Source of the DNA: Bosea sp. Tri-49
Lineage (GTDB): Bacteria; Pseudomonadota; Alphaproteobacteria; Rhizobiales; Beijerinckiaceae
Direction: 5' to 3'
Assembly (NCBI RefSeq): GCF_003952665.1
Contig: NZ_CP017946.1
Span: 1,612,001-1,676,000 of the forward strand
DNA: 64,000 nt
Shown: positions 11,411 to 21,260 of the stretch, piece after piece
Position numbering within the stretch: the stretch's first letter is position 1
Layout: every line of letters begins with the position of its first letter
Position numbers and translations under genes: made by a program
Notes under the pieces: generated by a model
What the model was told of the DNA's origin: nothing
Databases searched by the model: none
What the model saw: the letters and a program-made list of their open reading frames with translations, nothing else

Positions 11411-11652
11411 CGGTGATTGCCTCTATATTTCCTGCAGACGCGCAGCGTGCGCCGATCGTCGGCACGTCTCGGTCCGGCGATCACGCAGCCTCGATGGCAC
11501 AAGCAGGCGCCATAGACGGCGCTTCGGATATGACACGCGTCAACTCCTCAGTGCGGAACCCCGTCAGCTTGGGTGCCAAAGCGCGCAATCGTGCCGAACG
11601 AGACCGCGAACCCGTTCGAGCCCGCAACTTCGAGCCAGGAGCAGTCCGGATC

Positions 11653-12918
11653 ATGCTTGACGCTACGATTGCGTCCGAAACTGCGGCCAACCGGGCGACC
11701 GCCTTGCGCAACGCCTCCGCGGCCGCCGAAACCGCGCCCCAATTCGGATCCGCCGATCGGCGGATGCGGTGGTGCTTCTACTCGCCCGGCTGGCGCTCCC
11801 TGAGGGTCCTGGCCGGGGATACGAGCATGTCAGGGGGCGCGGAAGCGCAAGTGGCTCATCTCGCGGCCGCCATGGCGCAGCGCGGACACGAGGTGAGCCT
11901 GATCTATGGCGATGGGGAGGGATGCGCGCCGCCAACGACCATCGCAGGGGTTCTCTGTCTCGACGCCGCGCCCTCATGGCGCAGGCCTTCGAGCGCGGCC
12001 CGGCTCTGGCGGGCGTTGAAAGATGTTTCGCCGACCGTCCTCTATGCGCGCCTGCCCGACGACTTTCTCTGGCTGGTTGGGCTGATCGGCCGGCTCCGCA
12101 GCCGGACGCGCTTCATCTACGCCCTCGCGCATGACGATCACTGCAAGCCCTGGTCCACCTACCGACATCGGCCGTGGTTCCATAATCCGCTCTATGCGCT
12201 CGGGCTGCACAGCGCGGATGCGATCGCGATCCAGCATGAGGGACAACGAACCCGGCTGCCGCATCGGCTACGAGGGCGAACCGTCGCCGTGCCGAACCTG
12301 TTGAGGTCGTTCGCTTCCCGGCCGCGGCCATTGGAGGGCGCCCAGATCGACGCCCTCTGGGTTGCGCAGATCCGTCCCGAGAAGCGCCTGGAGCGGTTTC
12401 TCGACCTCGCCGGATCGTGCCCGGGCCTCCGTTTCAGCGTCGTTGGCGGGTTCGACCCGACCTTGCCCCGCGCGACGCGCTCCGATCTCGAACGCAAGAT
12501 GCGCTCGCTGAGCAACGTCACCTTCCTGGGCCCGACGCAAGCCGCTGAAATCATGGCGCTCCTCGAAGACAGCAAGGTTTTGGTCAACACGTCCGAAGCG
12601 GAAGGCTTTCCTAATACGATGCTGGAGGCCTGGAGCGTCGGCGTTCCCGTGCTGTCGCTAGCGATAGACCCTGGACACGTGATCGAAACGCAAGCGCTGG
12701 GAAGGGTCAGCAGAACGACGGCGGGCTTGCGGAGCGATCTGCACCTTCTGACGAAGAACGGTATCCTGAACCAAGAAATGGGCAAGCGCGCACTGGATTA
12801 TGTCAGGCGCCGACATAACACGACGACGGCCTGCGACCTGCTGGAAACGGCCGCTCTCGGCCGGCAGGTGAGCGTCCCGGTCGACGGAACCGCCCAGTTG
12901 CAGGACGCAATGCCATGA
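11653..12918 (+). CDS. Glycosyltransferase family 4
   Basis: About 421 residues from the ATG at 11653, which has a distant AGGAG site; the ATG at 11764 (MRWCFYSPGWRS) is a real alternative because the fold starts there. The N-terminal domain has the glycine loop SGGAEAQVAHLAAAMAQRGH. The C-terminal GT-B domain has VAQIRPEKRLERFLDLAG and the donor-binding VNTSEAEGFPNTMLEAW. It should transfer a sugar from a nucleotide donor during repeat-unit assembly at the cytoplasmic membrane. It is the first gene of a plus-strand operon; its stop overlaps the wzy-like start (ATGA). Confidence 0.88.
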   Translation: MLDATIASETAANRATALRNASAAAETAPQFGSADRRMRWCFYSPGWRSLRVLAGDTSMSGGAEAQVAHLAAAMAQRGHEVSLIYGDGEGCAPPTTIAGVLCLDAAPSWRRPSSAARLWRALKDVSPTVLYARLPDDFLWLVGLIGRLRSRTRFIYALAHDDHCKPWSTYRHRPWFHNPLYALGLHSADAIAIQHEGQRTRLPHRLRGRTVAVPNLLRSFASRPRPLEGAQIDALWVAQIRPEKRLERFLDLAGSCPGLRFSVVGGFDPTLPRATRSDLERKMRSLSNVTFLGPTQAAEIMALLEDSKVLVNTSEAEGFPNTMLEAWSVGVPVLSLAIDPGHVIETQALGRVSRTTAGLRSDLHLLTKNGILNQEMGKRALDYVRRRHNTTTACDLLETAALGRQVSVPVDGTAQLQDAMP

Positions 12919-14354
12919 GCGCCGGAAGCTGGGTGGGGCGGAACGCGATGTTCGGCATCCTCGCAGCCGGGATGGTCTTGCTGGCGGTCGTCATCGCCGG
13001 GCTCCTCTTTCTCAGGAACCCGCTGGCGCCGCTCCTGCTCATCGGCATGGCCGTGGCCGGGGCGGTCGGATTGCTTCTGCTGCAGCGACCGCTCACGACG
13101 ACGTTGATCGCCTGGTTCCTGATCCTTCTTCCACCCGGTGACCTTCGCTTCGACGAGAGCGCTTACGCGCTTGCGGCGAACGGAGCCGTCGCGGCGACCC
13201 TGGGCGTCGGGATGGCCCGAGCGATGGGCCGGCCGATATCGATCCAGTGGAACGCCACCTGCCTGCTCGTCCTGCTCTATATCTTGTGGGGTGCGGTGAC
13301 GATGCTTTGGGCCCCCGACCTGATCGAAGCGCGCCGCAAGCTGGTGGCCTGGACGATCAGCTTCATCCTCCTGCTCATGATCACAAATCAACTCCGGTCC
13401 CTTGATGCGCTCGACAGGTTCATGAAAATGTTGAGCGCAATGGGCTGGCTGCTCGTTGCATGCGCAATATTTACAATTATTTTTACTGAATATGACTTTA
13501 AAGAAAGATTGAAAGTATTCGAGATCAACGAGAATGTTTTTGGCTTGATGCTCATCACGACGCTTCCCGGCGTCATGTGGCCTGTTCTGCGCTCGTCAGG
13601 TTCGCGGCGGGTTGCCATGATGGCCCTGAGTGTCGTGTTCCTCCTCTGCGTTTTACTCGGCACGGCGCTGAGCGGGTCGCGCGGCAGCTCGCTCGCGGTT
13701 CTGCTGTTGCTGCTCGCCTTCCTGTTTGGAAAATCGACCCGAGCATGGGGGATCACCGGCCTCGTCCTCCTCCTCTGTACCGCTGTCGCCGCGCCGTTCT
13801 TCTTCGAGACGATTTCCCAGCGGTTCTCCGCCGAAGAGGGCGGCGAGCTGGGCGGGCGAGAGCTGCTGTGGCAGGCGAGCCTTCAACTGCTCCGCGATTA
13901 TCCTGCGACGGGAGTCGGCATCGGCAATGGCCCGTTCGCGCTGCACCCTTATCTGGCTGCGCTGACCACCGCGACCAACCACCGGCTCGACTTGCCGAGC
14001 CATCAGCCCTTCCTCGAAGTCGCCATCGAGACGGGGCTCTTCGGCCTGCTCATATATGTCGCCATTTTGGCGTCGGCGCTTGCAAGCTTCGTCAGATATC
14101 GCGCCATGGCGAGGCGGGAGATGCCGAGCGCCTACTACGCAATCATGGTGGGCGTCTGCGTCGCCTATGCGATGGCCTGGATCAAATCGGGAGGGCTCGA
14201 GATCCACGCCAGCCTCCTCGTTATTCTGGTACTGCTTCTGGCCCCATCGCTCATCGCAAAGGCGGAAGCCGAGGAAACTATCGCTGAATGGCGGCCGGGG
14301 GAGCCTTCTCCCCGTAATCGATTACCGACGAGCCTCGCCGATGCGACCGGCTAG
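12915..14354 (+). CDS. O-antigen ligase/Wzy-family polymerase
   Basis: 479 residues with about a dozen transmembrane helices and a large periplasmic loop. GTALSGSRGSSLAVLLLLLA and the later YPATGVGIGNGPFALHPYL, HRLDLPSHQPFLEVAIETGL are typical of the Wzy_C (O-antigen ligase-like) domain. In a Wzx/Wzy locus this polymerises lipid-linked repeat units in the periplasm. Codons around 13,430-13,550 are noticeably AT-rich compared with the rest. It overlaps the glycosyltransferase upstream by 4 bases and the flippase downstream by about 14. Confidence 0.88.
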   Translation: MSAGSWVGRNAMFGILAAGMVLLAVVIAGLLFLRNPLAPLLLIGMAVAGAVGLLLLQRPLTTTLIAWFLILLPPGDLRFDESAYALAANGAVAATLGVGMARAMGRPISIQWNATCLLVLLYILWGAVTMLWAPDLIEARRKLVAWTISFILLLMITNQLRSLDALDRFMKMLSAMGWLLVACAIFTIIFTEYDFKERLKVFEINENVFGLMLITTLPGVMWPVLRSSGSRRVAMMALSVVFLLCVLLGTALSGSRGSSLAVLLLLLAFLFGKSTRAWGITGLVLLLCTAVAAPFFFETISQRFSAEEGGELGGRELLWQASLQLLRDYPATGVGIGNGPFALHPYLAALTTATNHRLDLPSHQPFLEVAIETGLFGLLIYVAILASALASFVRYRAMARREMPSAYYAIMVGVCVAYAMAWIKSGGLEIHASLLVILVLLLAPSLIAKAEAEETIAEWRPGEPSPRNRLPTSLADATG

Positions 14355-16089
14355 CGCCATGCTGACCAGCATATCCGTCCACGGCAATCCGAGCATATCC
14401 GGTTGCACGTGCGAAGAGGCACGCGACAGCGGCGAACGGAAGCGGCTGCGGCCGGTGGACGCGCGCCCGCCGGAGCGTTGGACTGGAGCCTCGCATTCCG
14501 ACCAGCGCGACGAAGCCGACCCGACAGCGCTCAACGCCGCCGCAGCTTCTGCGCGAACAGGCCCGGAGGATCACTCGGGAAGCCGCCGCTTCTCCGTGAA
14601 CGTCTTGAGCAGCGTCGGCTTCATCACGCTCAATGTCGGGCTGATGGCCTGGTACGTACCGTTCCTGGTGAGCAATCTCGGGCTCGCCGCTTATGGAATG
14701 CTGGCGCTGGCCAATTCTCTGGTCATCTATCTTGCGGTCGTGACCGACAGCCTGAATGGTTCCGTCTTCCGCTATTTGGGGATCGATCTCAATCAAGGCG
14801 ACGTCAGGTCAGCGAACCGGACGTTCAACAGCGCCCTGATCCTGGCCGTGCTTGCCTCCTGCTTGCTGCTCGTCCCGATCGCCGCCACCTGCTACCTGTT
14901 GCCGCTCATGTTCCAGATTCCGCCGGACCTGGTTGCGGGGACCAGGTTCGTTCTGGCCGCGGTTGGCGTGACCGCGATGACGGCGCTTGTCGGCGGGGTT
15001 TTCGGCGTGTCGAGCCTCATCCGTCACCGGTTCGATCTGCGCAACATCGTCCGGTCCTTGGTCGCGTTGTGCAGGATCGGCGTCGTGGTGCTTCTCTTCG
15101 CCGCCGAGCCTCCAAGTCTCGTCCATGTCGGGATTGGCTTCATCCTGGCAGCCGCCATCGGCCTGGCGGGGGATGTTCTCCTATGGAGGAAACTGACGCC
15201 TGAGCTCTCGATCAACCCTCGCCTAATCGAAAGCGCGCGATTTCGTCCTCTCATCGGCCTCAGCGCTTGGTCGGCGATCAACGTCATCGGCGTTCTGTTC
15301 ATCATGCAGGTCGATGTCATCATCGTTAATCAGCTATTGGGGCCTGAAGCGACAGGACGCTATGCTTCGATCTTACTGTTTCCGGTCCTGATCTACACCA
15401 TGGGCGAAGCCGTGCTCCCGGTGTTGAGTCCCGCCATCATGGCGCACTACGCGACAGGCAACAAACAAGCCCTTCAAGAGCTGGCAAAGCGCTCCGTCAG
15501 GCTTCTCGCCATCTGGCTTGCACTGCCGATCGGCCTTCTCTGCGGCATGGGGGCGCCGCTGCTGGCGTTTTGGCTCGGCCCTGCCTTTGCGGATCTCGAA
15601 ACCGTTCTGCTCCTTCTCGTCGCGCCCCTGACGATCAATCTGGCCACGCGGCCCCTCTCCTACGTGCTGACGGCCTACAACGAGGTCAAAGCTCAGGGAC
15701 TCGTGACGCTCGCCCTTGGCGCGGCAAACGTCGTCTTGGCCATAGCGTTCGTGCGGGCCGGTCTGGGCCTCGCCGGCGTTCCGGCCGCCGCGGCGCTCGT
15801 CTGGACCATGCGGAATGTGCTCTTCGTGTCGAGCCGTAGCGCCGTCCTTCTGGGGCTTCGCTGGTACGCCTTCAATGGTCACCTCGCCATCGGCCTGTTG
15901 GGAATGGCCGGCGTGGCGGCACTCGGCCGAATCCTCTGTGCGCTGTGGTGGCCGACAGGCTGGCTCTCGCTCGCCTCATTCGCAGCCGTGATCGCGCTCG
16001 CTTATGGCGCGTTCGCCTACTTTGTCTTCATGACAAAGGCCGATCGCGAACTGGTGTCGAGCGTCTTTGCGAGGAGGAGCACATCATGA
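14341..16089 (+). CDS. Polysaccharide flippase (Wzx/MATE-like)
   Basis: 582 residues from the ATG at 14341; the ATG at 14359 is possible. The first ~80 residues are hydrophilic and disordered-looking, an unusual extension. Then come about 12-14 helices beginning FSVNVLSSVGFITLNVG, with the MatE/Wzx-like segments GPEATGRYASILLFPVLIYT and MGEAVLPVLSPAIMAHYATG. It should flip undecaprenyl-linked repeat units to the periplasm. It follows the polymerase, and its stop overlaps the next glycosyltransferase start (ATGA at 16086-16089). Confidence 0.88.
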   Translation: MRPASAMLTSISVHGNPSISGCTCEEARDSGERKRLRPVDARPPERWTGASHSDQRDEADPTALNAAAASARTGPEDHSGSRRFSVNVLSSVGFITLNVGLMAWYVPFLVSNLGLAAYGMLALANSLVIYLAVVTDSLNGSVFRYLGIDLNQGDVRSANRTFNSALILAVLASCLLLVPIAATCYLLPLMFQIPPDLVAGTRFVLAAVGVTAMTALVGGVFGVSSLIRHRFDLRNIVRSLVALCRIGVVVLLFAAEPPSLVHVGIGFILAAAIGLAGDVLLWRKLTPELSINPRLIESARFRPLIGLSAWSAINVIGVLFIMQVDVIIVNQLLGPEATGRYASILLFPVLIYTMGEAVLPVLSPAIMAHYATGNKQALQELAKRSVRLLAIWLALPIGLLCGMGAPLLAFWLGPAFADLETVLLLLVAPLTINLATRPLSYVLTAYNEVKAQGLVTLALGAANVVLAIAFVRAGLGLAGVPAAAALVWTMRNVLFVSSRSAVLLGLRWYAFNGHLAIGLLGMAGVAALGRILCALWWPTGWLSLASFAAVIALAYGAFAYFVFMTKADRELVSSVFARRSTS

Positions 16090-17312
16090 CCTCCGACCCC
16101 AGGACACGAGCTCTGGAGCCCCCCGCGTCGGCGCGCCGCTTCCAGCCGCCGACGCCGCTGGACATCACCATGCCGGGTGCAGCGGATCGCCATGGCGAAA
16201 GCTTCACGGTCCAGCCCGAGCCGGTCGCAGTGCTGATCGGCCAGCTCTCGCAAGGCGGCAGCGAACGCCAGCTCTTCATGTTCCTGAGCCACTGCGACCG
16301 CACGCGCTGGGCTCCGGTGGTCTACGTTTCAGGCGAGCTCGGGTTCTGGGAAGAGCATATCCGCTCGCTCGGCATCCCGGTACGGCTCCTCACGGGGAGC
16401 CGGCTCGCGAAGATGCGCCAGCTTCGTGCGGCCTGCGCGGCTCAGGGCGTCAGATACTTCTTCTCGTGGTCCTCCTACACAAATCCGTTCGGCCTGGCCC
16501 TTCTGGGCATGGACGTCTGGTGCATCGGCTCCTTCCGGAACGCGCTGTTCGCGGATCTGCCCGCTCGCCTCAGGCCATTTTGGGCCTGGGCGAGCCTTTC
16601 GGCGATATCGCTCGCCGTCTGCAACTCCAGGGAAACCTACGACGAGATCGCACAGATAAAGGCCGCGCGTCCCAAGCCTGTCTACATTCCGAATGGCGTC
16701 GAACCACCAACGCTCGATCAGATCGCCCTCTGGCGCGCGACGTGGCGCGCGCGGCTCGGGATTGGAGACGACACGGTCCTCGTGGTGGGCGTTGGCCGCC
16801 TTGTGCAGCAAAAGCGGTTCGATCGCTTCATCGAGATCATCGGGAGGGCGCGCAAAGAAGTTCCCGTCGAGGCAGTCGTCGCCGGCAAGGATTTTGGCTG
16901 TCTTCAGGATCTCGAGCGCCAAATCGCTCAGTCGAACCTGAATGGGGCGGTTCGATTCATTGGAGCGGTCCCGGACGCCCGGGAGCTGATTTCTGCCGCG
17001 GACATTCTCCTGCTTTCATCCGAGCACGAAGGCATGCCCAACGTCGTTCTGGAGGCCATGTCGGCGAGCGTGCCGGCCGTCGTGACCCGGGTCAACGCTG
17101 TGGCCGATCTGATCGAGCACGGAACAACCGGCTTCATTGCAGATCACGACGCAGACGAACTCGCGCGGCATGTGGTCCGTCTGGCCAGGGATTGCGGGCT
17201 TCGTCGCCAGGTCGGCGAACGCGCACGTTCCGCCGTCATTCTCCGGCACGGTTCGCGCGCCATCGCCCATCAGCTTTGGGCGTTGTGCGACGCGGGAAAC
17301 ACTGGGACATAG
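16086..17312 (+). CDS. Glycosyltransferase family 4
   Basis: 408 residues from the ATG at 16086, which has a GGAGGAG-like site and a 4-base overlap with the flippase gene. The first 45 residues are Pro/Arg-rich and lie outside the fold. VAVLIGQLSQGGSERQLFMF is the N-terminal glycine loop, VVGVGRLVQQKRFDRFI opens the donor domain, and LLSSEHEGMPNVVLEAMSAS is the GT4 EX7E region. Predicted to add one sugar of the repeat unit from the cytoplasmic side; donor and acceptor unknown. Confidence 0.9.
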   Translation: MTSDPRTRALEPPASARRFQPPTPLDITMPGAADRHGESFTVQPEPVAVLIGQLSQGGSERQLFMFLSHCDRTRWAPVVYVSGELGFWEEHIRSLGIPVRLLTGSRLAKMRQLRAACAAQGVRYFFSWSSYTNPFGLALLGMDVWCIGSFRNALFADLPARLRPFWAWASLSAISLAVCNSRETYDEIAQIKAARPKPVYIPNGVEPPTLDQIALWRATWRARLGIGDDTVLVVGVGRLVQQKRFDRFIEIIGRARKEVPVEAVVAGKDFGCLQDLERQIAQSNLNGAVRFIGAVPDARELISAADILLLSSEHEGMPNVVLEAMSASVPAVVTRVNAVADLIEHGTTGFIADHDADELARHVVRLARDCGLRRQVGERARSAVILRHGSRAIAHQLWALCDAGNTGT

Positions 17313-17316
17313 TGAG

Positions 17317-18492
17317 ATGAGACTTGCCGTCTTCGTTGATCAAGTCTTCTGGCTCGACGGCTCTCGGCTTTCTACCGACGAGTCCTATATCCTGTTTCCC
17401 TCCAGCTTCAACGAATTTGCCGATGAAATCGTCTTCATCGGCCGGCTCTCGCCGACCACTGGGCGGGCCCCCTACCCTCTGAGGGGAAGACGGCTTTCGC
17501 TGTTCGCCATGCCGTTCTACAAGAATCTCTATCAGTTCTGGCGCAATGACCCCCGCATATACTGGACAATCGCGAAAGCTGTCCGCCAGGAGGCAAAGAC
17601 CTGGGATGCGCTCCTGGTCTGCGGCCCCAATCCGATCGGACACATCATCGCTCGGGTATGCATTTCGCTCGGCGTCCCCGTGCTGCCCGTCGTGCGTCAA
17701 AACTTCATCGAACAAATGAGCGCCCATCGAGGCCTCAAGCGCTGGGCCGCTCTGGCGGCAGCCCGCATCCTGGAGTGGGATTTCAGGCGCATCGCTCGCG
17801 ATCGGACGGTGTTCACGGTCGGCCAGGAGATGGCCGACGAGTACGGCCGGTTGAGCGGCCGGGTTCACAACCATTTCCCGTGCCTAGTGGACAGCGCTCA
17901 GTTCGAGCTCTTCTCGAAGATGTCCGCGGGCAAGGATCCCACGCGTCTCATCAATGTCTGCCGCTTGGCCCCTGAGAAGGGGCACAAATATCTCTTCGCA
18001 GCGCTCGTCGAGCTGAACCAGCGCGGTCTACGCTGCCACGTCGATCTCGTCGGCACGGGCCCCATCGAGCAGGAATTGCGAACGCTCGCCGCAAAACTCG
18101 GAATAGCCGAGCAGGTCACATTTCACGGCTACGTTCCCTACGGCCCGTCCTTGTTCGAGTTGTACCAGAAGGCGGGTGCCCTAGTCTTGTCGTCGACGAC
18201 CGAGGGCTTCCCTCAGGTCGTCAATGAATCGCTTTCCATTGGGCTGCCGACGATCGCGACCAGAGTGGGAGGGATCCCCTCCTTCCTGACGCATGGCGAA
18301 ACCGCCCTGCTGGTTCCGCCGCAGGATTCGTCTGCCCTCGCCAATGCGATCGAGAGCTTTGTCCACGATGCCGCATTGCGAGACCGGCTCAGGAAACGTG
18401 GCCGCGCCCTGATGCGCGACAATACGCTCGAGGCTAACCGCGACCGAATCCTGGAGGGCATTCGTGAAGAAATCGCTCGGCAGAGAGCATAG
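17317..18492 (+). CDS. Glycosyltransferase family 4
   Basis: 391 residues from the ATG at 17317, 4 bases after the previous stop. The donor domain contains INVCRLAPEKGHKYLFAALV and the EX7E segment LSSTTEGFPQVVNESLSIGL followed by ATRVGGIPSFLTHGETALL. The N-terminal acceptor domain is less conserved (MRLAVFVDQVFWLDG). It is another EPS repeat-unit transferase. The last 29 bases overlap the start of the next gene, which supports tight co-expression. Confidence 0.9.
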   Translation: MRLAVFVDQVFWLDGSRLSTDESYILFPSSFNEFADEIVFIGRLSPTTGRAPYPLRGRRLSLFAMPFYKNLYQFWRNDPRIYWTIAKAVRQEAKTWDALLVCGPNPIGHIIARVCISLGVPVLPVVRQNFIEQMSAHRGLKRWAALAAARILEWDFRRIARDRTVFTVGQEMADEYGRLSGRVHNHFPCLVDSAQFELFSKMSAGKDPTRLINVCRLAPEKGHKYLFAALVELNQRGLRCHVDLVGTGPIEQELRTLAAKLGIAEQVTFHGYVPYGPSLFELYQKAGALVLSSTTEGFPQVVNESLSIGLPTIATRVGGIPSFLTHGETALLVPPQDSSALANAIESFVHDAALRDRLRKRGRALMRDNTLEANRDRILEGIREEIARQRA

Positions 18493-19579
18493 TTACCGGT
18501 CGGCCCTCCTGGACTATCCCGGCGGGATCGTTCCGGCCCGCCCGACGGTCAGCGTCGTGGTGCCGACCTACGATGAAGCCTCGGGGCTGGAGCAGCTCGT
18601 CGGCGACATCATCGCCCAAGACTATGATGGGATCGTCGAGATCTTCTTCGCCGACGGCTGCTCGAAAGACGGAACGTACGCGACCTTGCTCGATCTGGAG
18701 AGGTGGAACCGCAAGGTTCGCGTCTTGCGCAATAGCAATGGGCAGACCGCGGCGGGCATCAATCTGGCCTTCAGCCAGGCGACGGGGGATGTGATCATAC
18801 GTCTCGACGCACATGCCCGCTTCGAGCCCGACGTGGTTCGCAGGAGCGTGGAATGCCTGATGCGAACGGGGGCCGCGGGCGTGGGCGCGATCGCGCGTCC
18901 GGCCGAGAGTCGAACGCTCGTCGGTCGCGCCATCGTGAGTGCCCACAAAAGCCCGTTCGGGGTCGGGGTTGCGAAGTTTCGCAAGGAGGGGGCGGAAGGC
19001 TGGGCGGATACGGTCTGGAACGGATGCTATTGGCGGCATGTCATCGATCAGGTCGGGCCTCTGCGCGAGGATCTTCACCGGGCCGAAGACAATGATTTCA
19101 ACGCCCGTGTTCGCAAGCTCGGCTACGGGCTCTACCTGTCCCCCGACATTCGCGCGCTCTATCAGCCGCGGCGGACGTTCGGAGCTCTGTGGCGGCAGTA
19201 CTTCGCCAATGGCGTGGGTGTCGCCCGGGCAGCTCTCAGCAGCTCTGGAGCGGTGGCGTTACGACATTTCGCGCCGCTGGTTCTGATCCTGCTCCTGGTC
19301 CTGCCGGCATTGCTTTCGTTGGTTTTTCCGCCAGCGCTGCTCATCGCAGCGGCAGCCCTGCTCGGCTACGCGACCGTTCTCCTCCTATCCGTGCTGCTCG
19401 CGGGCCGCGAGGAGCCGACCCTTCACGTCGTACTCCTGCCAGCAGCACTGGCGACACTCCATCTCAGCTATGGATTGGGGACGTGCTGGGGTTTCGTTCG
19501 AGGCGCGTTCGACCGGATGAAGCCGGGCAAAGGCACCCGCACTCCTGCTGCGCAATCGCAAGAACGTGTCGGTCTGTAG
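18464..19579 (+). CDS. Glycosyltransferase family 2, ExoA-like
   Basis: 371 residues starting at a GTG (18464) with a GGAGGG site 5 bases upstream. The GT2 core has VSVVVPTYDEASGLEQLVGD, the nucleotide-binding ADGCSKDGT and the metal-binding LDAHARFEPDVV (DxD equivalent D-A-H). Downstream come WNGCYWRHVIDQVG and the RAEDNDFNARVRKLGY (ED) motif, then two or three C-terminal membrane helices. This layout matches succinoglycan ExoA, a beta-glucosyltransferase. The donor sugar here is not certain. It overlaps the previous gene by 29 bases. Confidence 0.9.
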   Translation: MKKSLGREHSYRSALLDYPGGIVPARPTVSVVVPTYDEASGLEQLVGDIIAQDYDGIVEIFFADGCSKDGTYATLLDLERWNRKVRVLRNSNGQTAAGINLAFSQATGDVIIRLDAHARFEPDVVRRSVECLMRTGAAGVGAIARPAESRTLVGRAIVSAHKSPFGVGVAKFRKEGAEGWADTVWNGCYWRHVIDQVGPLREDLHRAEDNDFNARVRKLGYGLYLSPDIRALYQPRRTFGALWRQYFANGVGVARAALSSSGAVALRHFAPLVLILLLVLPALLSLVFPPALLIAAAALLGYATVLLLSVLLAGREEPTLHVVLLPAALATLHLSYGLGTCWGFVRGAFDRMKPGKGTRTPAAQSQERVGL

Positions 19580-19715
19580 CGCGACCGGGGCAGAACTGGC
19601 CCAGCGAGTACCAGCCGGCGGGATCGCGCGGGCCTTGTTGACGAACATCAAGATATCCGCCGCCCAAACATGTGACTGGCGTTCGGTGTGCCAGGTAGGA
19701 ACATGGAGCCCCGGC

Positions 19716-21086
19716 ATGAAGCGCCGCTACATGCCATCGCGTCGTTCACTTATCCGAAGCGCGGGTATGGGGCTGCTGGCGTCCACCGGACTGACGGCGC
19801 GCTCCGCTCTGAGCACCGGGGCGCGCGATGAAACAGTCCACTTCGTCGCGCCGACCGGCGACGACGCTGCTGGAGACGGCTCGATCGGCTCGCCATGGGC
19901 GACCTTGCAGAAGGCCTATTCGGCCGCAACGGCCGGTACCACGATCATCCTGCGCGGCGGGAGCTACGATCTCACCGGCCCCTCGGGCATCCACCTCAGC
20001 GGACGGTCAGGGACCTCCGGCAATCCCATCACGATCCGGAACCACGATACCGAAGCCGTCATCCTGAATGGCTCCGGCCTGTCCTCCGCCAAGGACAGCT
20101 ACAGCAGCCCGACCGATGCCGGTGGCTACGTATTATCGCTCTACAACGTGTCCAACCTCATCATCAGAGGCCTGGACATCCGAAATGGCCCAATGGGGGG
20201 CGTGATCCTCGATGGGGGACGTTCGCTCGACGAAGGATCGCACAACAATGTTTTTGAGAACCTCAGCATCCATGGCAATGGCTGGAATGGATCGGAGGGC
20301 AAGGGCTTCTCGCTGTTCGGCTACGCGACCGATAATCTGCTGGTGAATTGCGACAGTTACTTCAACGCCGATATCGAGAACACGAACGCCGACGGATACC
20401 AGATCAGCCCTTGGGGCCCGGCCTCGACAGGCAATACGTTGAGAGGCTGCCGCGCCTGGCAGAACTCCGACGACGGCTTCGATCTGTTCAACGTGAACGA
20501 CAATACCCAGTCCCCGCCCGTCGTGCTCAGCCGCTGCTGGGCTTGGCAGAACGGCTTCCTTGCCGATGGATCGCAGGGCAAGGGTGAAGGGAACGGCTTC
20601 AAGCTGGGCGGTCAACGGCTAGCGGCGAAGGGCAACACCAGCGGCACCTCCGGCGGGCACGCTGTGACCGACTGTTACGCCTGGGGCAACGTTCTGAACG
20701 GCTTCACAGACAATGCCGCGACGGTTGCCTGCACAGTCGCGAATTGCACAGCCTACGACAACTGCCGCAGCACGGACGAGAACGGACGGCCGTCCGAGAC
20801 CTGGACGCGCGACTTCTACTTTCCGACGCCGGCAGGGCACGTACTGACGGGCAATGTCGCGTTTCGACCCGCTGGCCGCGAAGCGCAGCTTGCGGCCGAG
20901 AATACCGACCGAAACAACTCCTGGACGCAATCGCCTCCCGTGTCCTCGGCAAGCTTCGTTTCTCTCTCCGACGCTGCTGCAAGGGGTCGACGGCCGGCGG
21001 ATGGTTCCTTGCCTGAAACGGCGTTTCTCCGGCTGGCTGCAGGGTCAAACCTGCGGAAACCGGGACCAGACTCGACCCCACTGTAG
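19716..21086 (+). CDS. PL9-like right-handed beta-helix lyase with export signal
   Basis: 456 residues from the ATG at 19716. The N-terminus MPSRRSLIRSAGMGLLAS looks like a twin-arginine (or Sec) signal. The rest is a parallel beta-helix matching pectate lyase family 9: HFVAPTGDDAAGDGSIGSPW, NADGYQIS (about residue 225), QNSDDGFDLF (about 252) and GNGFKLGG (about 296). In PL9 enzymes the Asp residues bind calcium and the Lys of GNGFKLGG is the base; all are present. It is clearly paralogous to the RTX-tailed protein at 41682-43409 but lacks RTX repeats. Position at the end of the Wzx/Wzy operon suggests EPS trimming. The substrate is unknown; no uronate-making gene is in the window. Confidence 0.85.
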   Translation: MKRRYMPSRRSLIRSAGMGLLASTGLTARSALSTGARDETVHFVAPTGDDAAGDGSIGSPWATLQKAYSAATAGTTIILRGGSYDLTGPSGIHLSGRSGTSGNPITIRNHDTEAVILNGSGLSSAKDSYSSPTDAGGYVLSLYNVSNLIIRGLDIRNGPMGGVILDGGRSLDEGSHNNVFENLSIHGNGWNGSEGKGFSLFGYATDNLLVNCDSYFNADIENTNADGYQISPWGPASTGNTLRGCRAWQNSDDGFDLFNVNDNTQSPPVVLSRCWAWQNGFLADGSQGKGEGNGFKLGGQRLAAKGNTSGTSGGHAVTDCYAWGNVLNGFTDNAATVACTVANCTAYDNCRSTDENGRPSETWTRDFYFPTPAGHVLTGNVAFRPAGREAQLAAENTDRNNSWTQSPPVSSASFVSLSDAAARGRRPADGSLPETAFLRLAAGSNLRKPGPDSTPL

Positions 21087-21260
21087 GCCAGCCCATCGCG
21101 GCCTGAGGCGAGCCCGCGCGGCTCATCGTCAAGCACTAAGCCCGGGAAGGAAGCCTCGCCGGACGGACAAGTCGATGAATGCGGGTCGATCGGGCGACTT
21201 AATCTGAGCCGAGGCAAGAATCTTTTCCGATTGCCACAGCCCAGGGAGTAAGGAAAAGAC

